The translations under genes and the position numbers were made by a program. The notes under the pieces are model-generated. The model saw nothing but the letters and a program-made list of their open reading frames with translations, made no database searches and was not told the origin of the DNA. 64,000 nucleotides of DNA, taken from the NCBI GenBank assembly GCA_030848705.1, contig CM061239.1, positions 89,262,363 through 89,326,362 on the forward strand. Direction: 5' to 3'. The stretch is from Heracleum sosnowskyi. Its lineage: Eukaryota > Streptophyta > Magnoliopsida > Apiales > Apiaceae. Positions 46,910 to 57,151 of this stretch are shown one piece after another; position 1 is the stretch's first letter, and every line of letters begins with the position of its first letter.

Positions 46910-48359
46910 GTAATTGATGCGAAAGCTTAACAGAGTTTATGTGTAGAAAGGTGTTTGTGACTATGTGTGTGTGATAATAGATGTGTATGAGTAAGATGTG
47001 AAAAGTTTAACTGTAGATGTGTGTATTGTATTTAAAAAAAAATTAAAGATTAAAAACTGAAGAGTTTTAATCATTAATACACAACTGTCTTACTCCTGTA
47101 ATCATGTGAATGGGACACGTGTCACACATGCAGTTACTGACAACAAATAATTGACAGTTTCCAATACGCATGCGCAGTAAAAACAGCAATAATTACCGCC
47201 TGTTACACTTTTCTATGCAATTAACCTCTCTCCTCTATTTAAAACATTCTTGAACAACTTTCCAATCATACTCTTTTTAAATTTTCAAAACAAATGTCTA
47301 ATCTCAAAATTATAAAATGTCTGAAACAAAGAAATTATTTTAACCATCAGAGATTAAAACAAAGTTACCTCGGCATATGTCACACAATACATCAGTGTTT
47401 ACCATTTATCCTTCTTTGTCAATAAACTCTTTTCTCAATCTGTACAGGTGTGAAAATATGTGTGTGCAATAGCAGAGTTTACCGAAATCAATATTTAGAT
47501 CATCTCAAAGTGCATAAAATCCACAAACTAAAGCAGTAAAAACTGGTTGCCTAAACTCTCATGTATAACATAAAATCTGATTTTATATCTAAACTTTGTA
47601 TACTGATATCCTTTCATTTGAATATGTCTTTTATTTTTCACCCCCTTTCTTTATATATTTTTTTATTTTTATTTTTTTTTATTTTTTATTTTTTTATTTT
47701 TCCAGTAATCAGTGGTTGGCACTAGTCACCAAAAATCAAAGATTTCAGCCCTTATTTCATACAATAAGTTCCTGGATCTTCCTAGGCTCAACATGATCTC
47801 AAAGGAATTTGTGCTCTGTTTGGCATCTTTTGATTTGAGGGTGAATTATTTGCAATTAATAATCAGAGTTTAGACTTTTCATCAGTTAATACAATTAATT
47901 TATGAGAGAAAATGCAAACAGCTAATACAAACTCAGTGTATAGGATTAATAAACTAAGAGATGGTATAAATACAGAGACAATATCATGTTGTGTTAACTT
48001 ACTGCACATATTTGAGATCAGAATCTATATAACTCTTCAGGATTCATAATTACTTACTGAGAATTATGCTTTATACAAATTTCTTCATTGGTCCATATGT
48101 TTCAGACAAAATTACAATCAGAGTATAGCATTAAACTGTAACTATCAGAGTATGACCAACAGTTTATGACTAACAGAGTTTAGCATCAGAGTTTAACCGA
48201 CAGAGTATGACTGACACTTCACAGAGTTTACTGACAGAATTTAACTGTCAGAGTTTACCATCAGAGTTTAACATGCTGGTGCACATAACAGTTAACACAT
48301 GTAAGAAATCATGAACATAAAAAGCAAACATGTATAGTTTTTGAGTCTAACCCGTATCT
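46910..48359 (-). repeat. Copia-A pol-ORF3 spacer with CAGAGTTT array
   Basis: Non-coding 1.45 kb. On the plus strand it has TCAGAGTTTA-type copies near 46930, 47472 and 47863 and a dense cluster of about nine between 48118 and 48270, some only 13-16 bp apart. In element orientation they read AAACTCTGA, mainly the reverse complement of the LTR motif. A T-rich low-complexity run lies at 47638-47702. The small plus-strand ORF over that run is not a gene. Confidence 0.85.
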
Positions 48360-51300
48360 CTAGTCAGAACCAGAGATCATTCCAAGTTCATTTACCAATC
48401 TTGTAAAAGTAACTTCACTCAAAGGTTTGGTGAAGATATCTGCAAGTTGTTGGTCTGTAGACACAAAATGAAGCTCAATGTTCCCTTCTTCCACATGTTC
48501 TCTGATAAAATGATACCTTATGCTGATGTGCTTGGTCATGGAGTGCTGTACTGGATTACCTGTCATAGCAATAGCACTTTGGTTATCACAGAAAATAGGT
48601 ATTTTAGAGTACCTTAACCCATAATCCAGCAATTGATTCTTCATCCATAAAATCTGTGCACAACAGCTACCAGCTGCTATATACTCTGCTTCTGCTGTGG
48701 ATGTAGAAATTGATTTCTGTTTCTTGCTATACCAAGAAACCAATCTGTCACCTAAAAATTGACAGCTTCCACTTGTACTTTTTCTGTCTATCTTACAACC
48801 TGCAAAATCTGCATCAGAGTAACCAATTAGCTTAAACTCTGATTCTCTAGGATACCACAAACCCAAGGTTATGGTTCCTTTGAGATATTTGAAAATCCTT
48901 TTTACAGCTGTTAGATGAGGCTCTCTGGGATCTGCTTGAAATCTTGCACAAAGACATGTTGCAAACATGATATCAGGTCTACTTGCAGTAAGATACAGTA
49001 AAGACCCTATCATTCCTCTGTAGTTTGTCATATCTACTGAGGCTCCTGTGTTTTTGTCTAGCTTTGTTGCTGTAGCCATGGGAGTTGTGGCAGATGAACT
49101 ATCAAGCATACCAAATTTCTTTAGAAGATTTCTGGTATATTTTGCTTGATTGATAAAAATACCATCATCTGTTTGCTTGACCTGTAAGCCTAGAAAGTAA
49201 CTAAGCTCTCCCATCATGCTCATTTGGTACCTGGATTGCATAAGCTTTGCAAACTTCTTACAAAGTTTGTCATTAGTAGATCCAAAGATAATATCATCTA
49301 CATAAATTTGAACTAAAAGCAAATCATCGCCAGAATTGAAATAAAACAAGGTTTTATCAATTGTACCTCTTGTGAACCCACTTTCTAAAAGAAATTGAGC
49401 AAGAGTTTCATACCATGCTCTTGGTGCTTGCTTTAGTCCATAGAATGCCTTGTCAAGCCTGTAGACGTAATCTGGATGCTTGGGGTCTACAAATCCTGGT
49501 GGTTGTTCAACAAATACTTCTTCTTCAAGCTTCCCATTGAGAAAAGCACTTTTTACATCCATCTGAAAGACTTTAAACTTCTTGTGTGCAGCATAGGCCA
49601 GAAAGATTCTTATGGCCTCCAATCTTGCAACTGGAGCAAAGGTTTCATCATAGTCAATTCCTTCCTGTTGTGAATATCCTTTAGCCACAAGTCTAGCCTT
49701 GTTTCTTGTAATCACACCTTCACTGTCAGTCTTGTTTCTGAAAACCCACTTTGTACCTACAATTGATCTATTCTTTGGTCTAGGTACAAGTGTCCAGACT
49801 TCATTTCTTTCAAATTCATTTAACTCTTCTTGCATTGCTGTTATCCAGTTTGCATCTTGAAGAGCTTCCTCCACTTTCTTTGGTTCTGTTTGAGACAAGA
49901 AAGCATGATACAGACACTCATTATTTGTTGCACTTCTAGTTCTCACACTAGCATCAGGATCTCCAATTATGAGATCAGGTGTGTGTGCATGTGTCCACTT
50001 TCTTGCTGTTGGTAAGTGGTTTCTTGCATCATTATTGGATCCTCCCCCTTGATCCATGCTCTCCTGATTCATATGTTGACTCTCTGTAGCATCTGAGGCT
50101 CCCCCTGAATTGGATGGCTCAGAGTTTGAACTGTCAGAGTTTGAATCAGTTTCCTCAACTGACTCACTTGCTGTGTCTTGTTGAGCTTCTTCACGCTCCC
50201 CCTCAACTGGTTCTCTATTTTGTTCAATTTGAGAATTTCCAGTTTCTCCAGTATTTACCAGAAGAGGTTCAGAGTATGCTTCGTCAGAGTTTGTCAGAAC
50301 CGCTTCATCAGAGTTTACATCATCAGAGAATAATCCTTCATTTTCAAAACGCAGTTGATCATATCCATCTAAGTCATCAAGTCCAGTTATTTTCTTGTCA
50401 TCAAATGACACATGTATGGATTCCATGATCACTTTAGTTCTCAGATTGTAGACTCTGAATGCTTTTGTTGACAATGGATAGCCAACAAAGATTCCTTCAT
50501 CAGCTTTTAACTCGAACTTGGTCAACTGTTCAGGATGAGTCTTCAACACAAAGCATTTGCATCCAAATATATGAAAATATTTCAAATTTGGCTTCTTATT
50601 TTTCACCATCTCATATGGTGTTTTCCCATGCTTGTTTATCAATGTTGCATTTTGAGTAAAACAAGCAGTTTGAACAGCTTCTGCCCAGAAGTATGTTGGT
50701 AATTTTGCTTCATCAAGCATAGTTCTGGCTGCTTCAATTAAAGTTCTGTTCTTCCTTTCAACTACACCATTTTGCTGTGGAGTTCCAGGTGCAGAAAACT
50801 CTTGTTTCACTCCTCTTTCCTTGCAGAAAGCTTCCATGATTGAGTTTCTGAATTCAGTTCCATTATCACTCCTTATAATTTTGACTTTGTGCTGTGATCC
50901 TTTGTCCAGTAGATTTACATGATCCATCAGAGTTTGAGCAGTTTCATCCTTCTTTGACAAGAAATACACCCATGTATATCTAGTATATTCATCAACAATT
51001 ACTAGAGCATATTTCTTTCTGCCCATTGACATTATATTCACTGGTCCAAAGAGATCAACATGTAGAAGATGATAAGGTTCCACTACTGAAGATTCAGATT
51101 TGCTCTTGAAAGATGACTTCCTTTGCTTGGCCTTTTGACAAGAATCACATAGGCCATCTAGACTGAGTATTGATTTTGGAAGTCCCCTTACAAGATCCTT
51201 TCTTATAAGTTCATTTATGTTGTTCAAATTGAGATGAGAGAGCTTCTTATGCCAATTCCAACTCTCTTCATTTGACATTTTAGCAGTCAGACACACTGTT

Positions 51301-51674
51301 TTTCCATCAGAGTTTGTTACCAAACTTGCTTCATAAATGTTGTTGCGCCTGTGTCCAACTAGAACAACTTTTCCAGTAGATTTACTGATAACTTCACAGT
51401 ATTCAGTATGAAAATCTACATGGTTTCCTCTGTCACAGATTTGACTCACAGATAACAGATTATGCTTGAGTCCTGAGACTAGAGCTACATTTGTGATGAT
51501 GACACTTCCAAGATTAATATTGCCATATCCCAGAGTGTGTCCTATGTTGCCATCTCCATAGGAAACTTTTGGGCCAGCCTTCTCCTCAAAGTCTGATAGC
51601 AGGGCTTTATTTCCAGTCATGTGTCCTGAGCATCCACTGTCCAAGATAAGTGTGCTCTCTCTTATGCCCTGCAA
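48360..51674 (-). CDS. pol: Copia-A Pol, intact, about 1104 aa
   Basis: Copia order and all key motifs: protease LDSGCSGHMTG near residue 11; integrase zinc finger WHKKLSHLN near 140 with CDSCQKAK; integrase core with VDLFGPVN near 206, SDNGTEF near 268 and QQNGVVERKN; acidic linker rich in NSD repeats (about 440-560); RT with YVDDIIFGST near 790; RNase H with SDADFAGCKIDRKS and CDNQSA. The frame opens with TTG at 51674 and no ATG lies before the protease motif, in contrast to Copia-N. It is shifted by one base relative to gag. An acceptor-like GATTGCAG|GG lies exactly at this point, so a spliced message or a frameshift is needed to express it. Confidence 0.93.
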   Translation of the reverse strand: MQGIRESTLILDSGCSGHMTGNKALLSDFEEKAGPKVSYGDGNIGHTLGYGNINLGSVIITNVALVSGLKHNLLSVSQICDRGNHVDFHTEYCEVISKSTGKVVLVGHRRNNIYEASLVTNSDGKTVCLTAKMSNEESWNWHKKLSHLNLNNINELIRKDLVRGLPKSILSLDGLCDSCQKAKQRKSSFKSKSESSVVEPYHLLHVDLFGPVNIMSMGRKKYALVIVDEYTRYTWVYFLSKKDETAQTLMDHVNLLDKGSQHKVKIIRSDNGTEFRNSIMEAFCKERGVKQEFSAPGTPQQNGVVERKNRTLIEAARTMLDEAKLPTYFWAEAVQTACFTQNATLINKHGKTPYEMVKNKKPNLKYFHIFGCKCFVLKTHPEQLTKFELKADEGIFVGYPLSTKAFRVYNLRTKVIMESIHVSFDDKKITGLDDLDGYDQLRFENEGLFSDDVNSDEAVLTNSDEAYSEPLLVNTGETGNSQIEQNREPVEGEREEAQQDTASESVEETDSNSDSSNSEPSNSGGASDATESQHMNQESMDQGGGSNNDARNHLPTARKWTHAHTPDLIIGDPDASVRTRSATNNECLYHAFLSQTEPKKVEEALQDANWITAMQEELNEFERNEVWTLVPRPKNRSIVGTKWVFRNKTDSEGVITRNKARLVAKGYSQQEGIDYDETFAPVARLEAIRIFLAYAAHKKFKVFQMDVKSAFLNGKLEEEVFVEQPPGFVDPKHPDYVYRLDKAFYGLKQAPRAWYETLAQFLLESGFTRGTIDKTLFYFNSGDDLLLVQIYVDDIIFGSTNDKLCKKFAKLMQSRYQMSMMGELSYFLGLQVKQTDDGIFINQAKYTRNLLKKFGMLDSSSATTPMATATKLDKNTGASVDMTNYRGMIGSLLYLTASRPDIMFATCLCARFQADPREPHLTAVKRIFKYLKGTITLGLWYPRESEFKLIGYSDADFAGCKIDRKSTSGSCQFLGDRLVSWYSKKQKSISTSTAEAEYIAAGSCCAQILWMKNQLLDYGLRYSKIPIFCDNQSAIAMTGNPVQHSMTKHISIRYHFIREHVEEGNIELHFVSTDQQLADIFTKPLSEVTFTRLVNELGMISGSD

Positions 51675-51687
51675 TCACAAACAAACA
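51669..51687 (-). promoter_or_regulatory. Acceptor-like sequence between gag stop and pol (Copia-A)
   Basis: In element orientation TGTTTGTTTGTGATTGCAG then GG: a T-rich tract ending in CAG|GG immediately after the gag TAG. It is the strongest acceptor match of the three families. Splicing is inferred. Confidence 0.5.
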
Positions 51688-54012
51688 CTAAGTGTTAGTT
51701 TTAAGGATCCAGACTTTCTTGGATCCTTTGCCTTTCTTAACAGTGTTAGCTTTTGCAGCGGAATTACTATCAACAGAGTTTAAGCTAACATTGTCAGACT
51801 TTACACTTGCAGAGTTTGCTCTAACCCACTTCAGATTGGGTTTTAGCTCATAATAGTTGTGATAAATAGCATGATAACTCTTGCAAGTATAAATGGAATG
51901 CCAAGTGCTCCCACAGTGTGTGCATAAAGTCTGTGGTCTAACCCTAACATAATCATTCTTTACTCCTGAAGTAGAAGATAAAGAATTGATATTTTTATTC
52001 TTTGTGCAGTAATTAGCAAGATGATTAGAACTACCACAATTATAACATGTTTTCCTTGGAGCAGCACCAGTAGGCAAATGATTATTTCTATTATTTATGC
52101 CTATCTTTCCATTCCTATTCTTCTTGGACCCTTTTGGTTTCATGGCCGATTTTACCTCTTTCAGCTTATGATTGAACTGTTTCCCTGTCATCAAACCAAC
52201 ATTAACCTGTTTTTCACAAGTTTTTACTGGTTTTCTAACAGCTTCTACTTCCATAAGTTTTTCTGTTATAATATTTTCCTGTCTTTCACAGGCTTCATCT
52301 GATTCCATATCAGCTTCTCTTATTACAACAGATTTTAACTTATTGGCTTCTAGAACAAATTTCACAGGTTTAAGTTGTGGTTTTACCTTAACCTTGTCTT
52401 TAAACCTAAGTTCATCATTTTCACAATAACCTAAACCTACAGAATCAGTCTGAAACACTTGATGAGTGTCTCTTCCAGAATCTGTCCAAGTTTTGATTAT
52501 CTTTCTTTCTTTTTCTAGATCAGATTCTAATTGCTTATATCTTTTAAGCAACTCCTGTTCAACATAAACAGCATCATCTCTTTCTTTTTGAATCTGCTTC
52601 ATCTTTTCAAGTTCTCCTTCAAGAAACTTGTTTCTATCTTTAAGACTAAGATTCTCAGATTTAATTCTCTCATTTTCTAAAGTCTGATCCCTATAGCTAA
52701 CATGTACGCTTTTCAGATATACTCTTAATTCAGATATATTATCAGTATCATAAGCATAAGTAGTTAGGGGTACCTTATTTTCAGATGATTCAGTCTCATC
52801 TCTGACAGTTGCCATAAGAGCATAATTTTCTCCATCATCAGAGTCTGAAGTATCTGCCCAGTCTTTGCCTTTAGAGATGAGTGCTTTCTCAGATTTGCCT
52901 TTCTTGCACTCTGGGGCATAGTGACCCATCTCCTTACACCTGTAGCACTGGATTTCAGATTTATCCTTCTTACCAGATTTGGTCTCCCTTCCATCAGACT
53001 TTCTGAAACTTCTCCTTTCAGAGTTTGAATCTTTCCTTGAGAATCTCTTTCCCTTCTTGAAGTTCTTGAATCCCATCTTCTTGAAGGTCTTTACCATCAA
53101 TGCAGCCATTTGCATCATCTGTTCTTCATCATCATCAGAGTCAGAAGCTTCATCAGAGTTTGAGTCATCATCAGAGTTTGATGACTCACTTTCAGATTTA
53201 ATAACTAAAGCCTTTCCCTTGGCTTTCTTCCTTGATGATTCCTTCTTAATGGGCTTCTCCTCGACTTTGAGAGCAACAGATTTTGTCTTCTTGCTGGATC
53301 TCCTGTTTCTTTGTTCTATCTCAAGTTCATGAGTCTTTAACAATCCATAGATCTCATCAAGATCTGTATCAGCAAGATCATAATTATCTCTGATTGTTGT
53401 TGCCTTCAAATCCCATCTTTCAGGTAGGGATAAGAGAAACTTGAGATTAGACTCTTCAAGCTCATATTCTTTATCAACCAGAGACAGATCATTCAACAGT
53501 TTGCAAAATCTATCATAAGTCTCAGTCAAGGTTTCATTAGTTCTTGAATTAACGTGCTCATACTCCTGTGTGAGTATTGTCTTTCTGTTCTTCTTGATAG
53601 CACCTGTTCCCTGGCATCTGACTTCTAAAGCATCCCATATCTCTTTGGCAGTTTTGCAGCCAATTACTCTGTTAGACATAACATTATCTAAAGCACTGTG
53701 GAGAAGATGTCTAACCTTTGCATCTTTTGCAATTGATGAGATGTCCTCAGGAGTCATATCTTTCTTTTCCTTTGGAACAGTCTTTTGTTCTTGTCCATCA
53801 ACAACAGGGGACAATTTAGTTGGCATATGAGGACCATCATAGATTCTGTCAAGGTATTCTAGATCTGTAGCCTCCAGAAACATGGTCATCTTAACCTTCC
53901 AAATCGGATACTCTACTGGCCTGAGAATTGGAACCCTGATTGTTTCATATCGACTCACAGAATTGGGCTTAACCTGTTCAGCCTTAGGAGCAGTTTGATT
54001 TTCTTCAGACAT
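51688..54012 (-). CDS. gag: Copia-A Gag, intact, 774 aa
   Basis: ATG at 54012, 61 bases downstream of the primer site. Capsid region with KEIWDALEVRCQG near residue 120 and YDRFCKLLNDLSLVDKEYE near 165. An acidic NSD/Ser/Asp-rich linker (about 270-300) precedes a Lys/Arg-rich patch and the zinc knuckle CYRCKEMGHYAPEC near 357. A coiled-coil part is followed by CYNCGSSNHLANYC and CTHCGSTWHSIYTC. This is the same three-knuckle layout as Copia-N Gag with clear sequence similarity. It ends in TAG just before the acceptor-like site. Role: particle shell and RNA packaging. Confidence 0.95.
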   Translation of the reverse strand: MSEENQTAPKAEQVKPNSVSRYETIRVPILRPVEYPIWKVKMTMFLEATDLEYLDRIYDGPHMPTKLSPVVDGQEQKTVPKEKKDMTPEDISSIAKDAKVRHLLHSALDNVMSNRVIGCKTAKEIWDALEVRCQGTGAIKKNRKTILTQEYEHVNSRTNETLTETYDRFCKLLNDLSLVDKEYELEESNLKFLLSLPERWDLKATTIRDNYDLADTDLDEIYGLLKTHELEIEQRNRRSSKKTKSVALKVEEKPIKKESSRKKAKGKALVIKSESESSNSDDDSNSDEASDSDDDEEQMMQMAALMVKTFKKMGFKNFKKGKRFSRKDSNSERRSFRKSDGRETKSGKKDKSEIQCYRCKEMGHYAPECKKGKSEKALISKGKDWADTSDSDDGENYALMATVRDETESSENKVPLTTYAYDTDNISELRVYLKSVHVSYRDQTLENERIKSENLSLKDRNKFLEGELEKMKQIQKERDDAVYVEQELLKRYKQLESDLEKERKIIKTWTDSGRDTHQVFQTDSVGLGYCENDELRFKDKVKVKPQLKPVKFVLEANKLKSVVIREADMESDEACERQENIITEKLMEVEAVRKPVKTCEKQVNVGLMTGKQFNHKLKEVKSAMKPKGSKKNRNGKIGINNRNNHLPTGAAPRKTCYNCGSSNHLANYCTKNKNINSLSSTSGVKNDYVRVRPQTLCTHCGSTWHSIYTCKSYHAIYHNYYELKPNLKWVRANSASVKSDNVSLNSVDSNSAAKANTVKKGKGSKKVWILKTNT

Positions 54013-54060
54013 GATTAATACTGTGTTTGAATCGTAAAACTGTATATATTAAACAGCCTT

Positions 54061-54073
54061 GGCTCTGATACCA
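54061..54073 (-). promoter_or_regulatory. Copia-A primer binding site (initiator tRNA-Met)
   Basis: TGGTATCAGAGCC in element orientation, two bases inside the LTR edge. The match to plant initiator tRNA-Met extends one base further than in the other elements. Confidence 0.93.
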
Positions 54074-54075
54074 AT

Positions 54076-54619
54076 TGTTAGGCCGAATACACAATATATA
54101 ATCAAGTATGTATGAGAATAACAATCAAGAACACAAGTTTGTAAATCAACAAACTGAATTATATTAAATAATTCTCTCTTAGTGATGTTAATGAATCACA
54201 AAGAGCTTCTAGGTTACAAGAATAATATATTCAATGATCGCGTCCCTTCTAGGGATAACCTATCTGTGTTTATATAGTACACAGTTACACAATCCTTATC
54301 TAATTGATATTCCTACAAATTAGCTATACAAGTTATATCAATTAAGGATTGCTTCTTATCTTCTATTCTGTTTCCTTAGCTGTATCAATATATTCTGCTT
54401 CTTTCCATCTTCAGAATATATTGCTTCTAGAATCTTCAATTCAGCACCGATAGCTAATTCAACTATCACCCTATCAGACTTTAAATAAACTCTGACCGGC
54501 TTCCTTTAAACTCTTCACCCTGTCAGACTTTAAATAAACTCTGACCGGCTTCTGATAAACTCTGGTCAGTACCTGTTGCTTAAACACTGATAAACAAACG
54601 TCAGCAATTATATCTAACA
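54076..54619 (-). repeat. Copia-A 5' LTR, 544 bp
   Basis: TGTTAGATAT...GGCCTAACA in element orientation, with inverted ends. Three copies of a TCAGAGTTTA-type motif occur (plus-strand TAAACTCTGA at 54486 and 54535, TAAACTCTGG at 54556). Two of them are paired with a TCAGACTTTA that makes an imperfect palindrome, on a 49-bp period. TATATAAA box at 54276-54269. Confidence 0.9.
54269..54276 (-). promoter_or_regulatory. TATA box of Copia-A LTR promoter
   Basis: TATATAAA in the context TACTATATAAACACAG, nearly the same as in the Copia-N LTR. Confidence 0.7.
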
Positions 54620-57151
54620 TTGGTTATCACAGAAAATAGGTATTTTAGAGTACTTCAAACCATAATCCAGCAATTGATTCTTCATCCATAGAATCTGTGC
54701 ACAACAGCTACCAGCTGCTATATACTCTGCTTCTGCTGTGGATGTAGAAATTGATTTCTGTTTCTTGCTATACCAAGAAACCAATCTGTCACCTAAAAAT
54801 TGACAGCTTCCACTTGTACTTTTTCTGTCTATCTTACAGCCTGCAAAATCTGCATCAGAGTAACCAATTAGCTTAAACTCTGATTCTCTAGGATACCACA
54901 AACCCAAGGTTATGGTTCCTTTGAGATATTTGAAAATCCTTTTTACAGCTGTTAGATGAGGCTCTCTGGGATCTGCTTGAAATCTTGCACAAAGACATGT
55001 TGCATACATGATATCAGGTCTACTTGCAGTAAGATACAGTAAAGACCCTATCATTCCTCTGTAGTTTGTCATGTCTACTGAGGCTCCTGTGTCTTTGTCT
55101 AGCTTTGTTGCTGTAGCCATGGGAGTTGTGGCAGATGAACTATCAAGCATACCAAATTTCTTTAGAAGATTTCTGGTATATTTTGCTTGATTGATAAAAA
55201 TACCATCATCTGTTTGCTTGACCTGTAAGCCTAGAAAATAACTAAGCTCTCCCATCATGCTCATTTGATACCTGGATTGCATAAGCTTTGCAAACTTCTT
55301 ACAAAGTTTGTCATTAGTAGATCCAAAGATAATATCATCTACATAAATTTGAACTAAAAGCAAATCATCACCAGAATTGAAATAAAACAAGGTTTTATCA
55401 ATTGTACCTCTTGTGAATCCACTTTCTAAAAGAAATTGAGCAAGAGTTTCATACCATGCTCTTGGTGCTTGCTTTAGTCCATATAATGCCTTGTCAAGCC
55501 TGTAGACATAATCTGGATACTTGGGATCTACAAATCCTGGTGGTTGTTCAACAAATACTTCTTCTTCAAGCTTCCCATTGAGAAAAGCACTTTTTACATC
55601 CATCTGAAAGACTTTAAACTTCTTGTGTGCAGCATAGGCCAGAAAGATTCTTATGGCCTCCAATCTTGCAACTGGAGCAAAGGTTTCATCATAGTCAATT
55701 CCTTCCTGTTGTGAATAACCTTTAGCCACAAGTCTAGCCTTATTTCTTGTAATCACACCTTCACTGTCAGTCTTGTTTCTGAAAACCCACTTTGTACCTA
55801 CTATTGATCTATTCTTTGGTCTAGGTACAAGTGTCCAGACTTCATTTCTTTCAAATTCATTTAACTCTTCCTGCATTGCTGTTATCCAGTTTGCATCTTG
55901 AAGAGCTTCCTCCACTTTCTTTGGTTCTGTTTGAGACAAGAAAGCATGATACAGACACTCATTATTTGTTGCACTTCTAGTTCTTACACTAGCTTCAGGA
56001 TCTCCAATTATGAGATCAGGTGTGTGTGCATGTGTCCACTTTCTTGCTGTTGGTAAGTGGTTTCTTGCTTCATTATTGGATCCTCCCCCTTGATCCATGC
56101 TCTCCTGATTCATATGTTGACTTTCTGTAGCATCTGAGGCTCCCCCTGAATTGGATGGCTCAGAGTTTGAACTGTCAGAGTTTGAATCAGCTTCCTCAAC
56201 TGACTCATTTGCTGTGTCTTGTTGAGCTTCTTCACGCTCCCCCTCAACTGGTTCTCTATTTTGTTCAACTCGAGAATTTTCAGTTTCTCCAGTATTTACC
56301 AGTAGAGGTTCAGAGTATGCTTCGTCAGAGTTTGTCAGAACCGCTTCATCAGAGTTTGTCGGTACTGCTTCATCAGAGTTTACATCATCAGAGAATAATC
56401 CTTCATTTTCAAAACGCAGTTGATCATATCCATCTAAGTCATCAAGTCCAGTTATTTTCTTGTCATCAAATGACACATGTATGGATTCCATGATCACTTT
56501 AGTTCTCAGATTGTAGACTCTGAATGCTTTTGTTGACAATGGATAACCAACAAAGATTCCTTCATCAGCTTTTAACTCGAACTTAGTCAACTGTTCAGGA
56601 TGAGTCTTCAACACAAAGCATTTGCATCCAAATATATGAAAATATTTCAAATTTGGCTTCTTATCTTTCACCATCTCATATGGTGTTTTCCCATGTTTGT
56701 TGATCAATGTTGCATTTTGAGTAAAACAAGCAGTTTGAACAGCTTCTGCCCAGAAATAGGTTGGTAACTTTGCTTCATCAAGCATTGTTCTGGCTGCTTC
56801 AATTAAAGTTCTGTTCTTTCTTTCAACTACACCATTTTGCTGTGGAGTTCCAGGTGCAGAAAATTCTTGTTTCACTCCTCTTTCCTTGCAGAAAGCTTCC
56901 ATGATAGAGTTTCTGAATTCAGTTCCATTATCACTCCTTATAATTTTGACTTTGTGCTGTGATCCTTTGTCCAGTAGATTTATATGATCCATCAGAGTTT
57001 GAGCAGTTTCATCCTTCTTTGATAAGAAATATACCCATGTATATCTAGTATATTCATCAACAATTACTAGAGCATATTTCTTTCTGCCCATAGACATCAC
57101 ATTCACTGGTCCAAAGAGATCAACATGTAGAAGATGATAAGGTTCCACTAC
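54620..57151 (-). pseudogene. pol: Copia-B pol fragment, close relative of Copia-A
   Basis: An uninterrupted pol frame from within integrase (DLFGPVN block near 57120) through the acidic NSD linker and RT (YVDD near 55337) to RNase H (FCDNQ), where it is cut by the Copia-A LTR. It is nearly identical to the matching part of Copia-A pol. A notable difference is one extra 24-bp NSDEAVPT unit in the linker (about 56353-56376). The right end is cut by the Gypsy-2 LTR at 57152. Protease, the integrase zinc finger and the last about 70 residues are missing. Bases 54620-54624 (TTGGT) are the probable target site of Copia-A and 57147-57151 (ACTAC) that of Gypsy-2. Confidence 0.93.

Larger units (their letters stand above)
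43720..54619 (-). mobile_element. Copia-A: SIRE-lineage copia element, 3'-truncated
   Basis: On the minus strand: 544-bp 5' LTR, primer site, intact gag, intact pol, 1.5-kb spacer and ORF3. ORF3 is cut near 43720 where it meets Copia-H tail to tail, and the 3' LTR is missing. It sits beside Copia-B, a pol fragment of nearly the same sequence, into which its 5' LTR inserted at 54619/54620. The family motif is CAGAGTTT. Confidence 0.92.
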
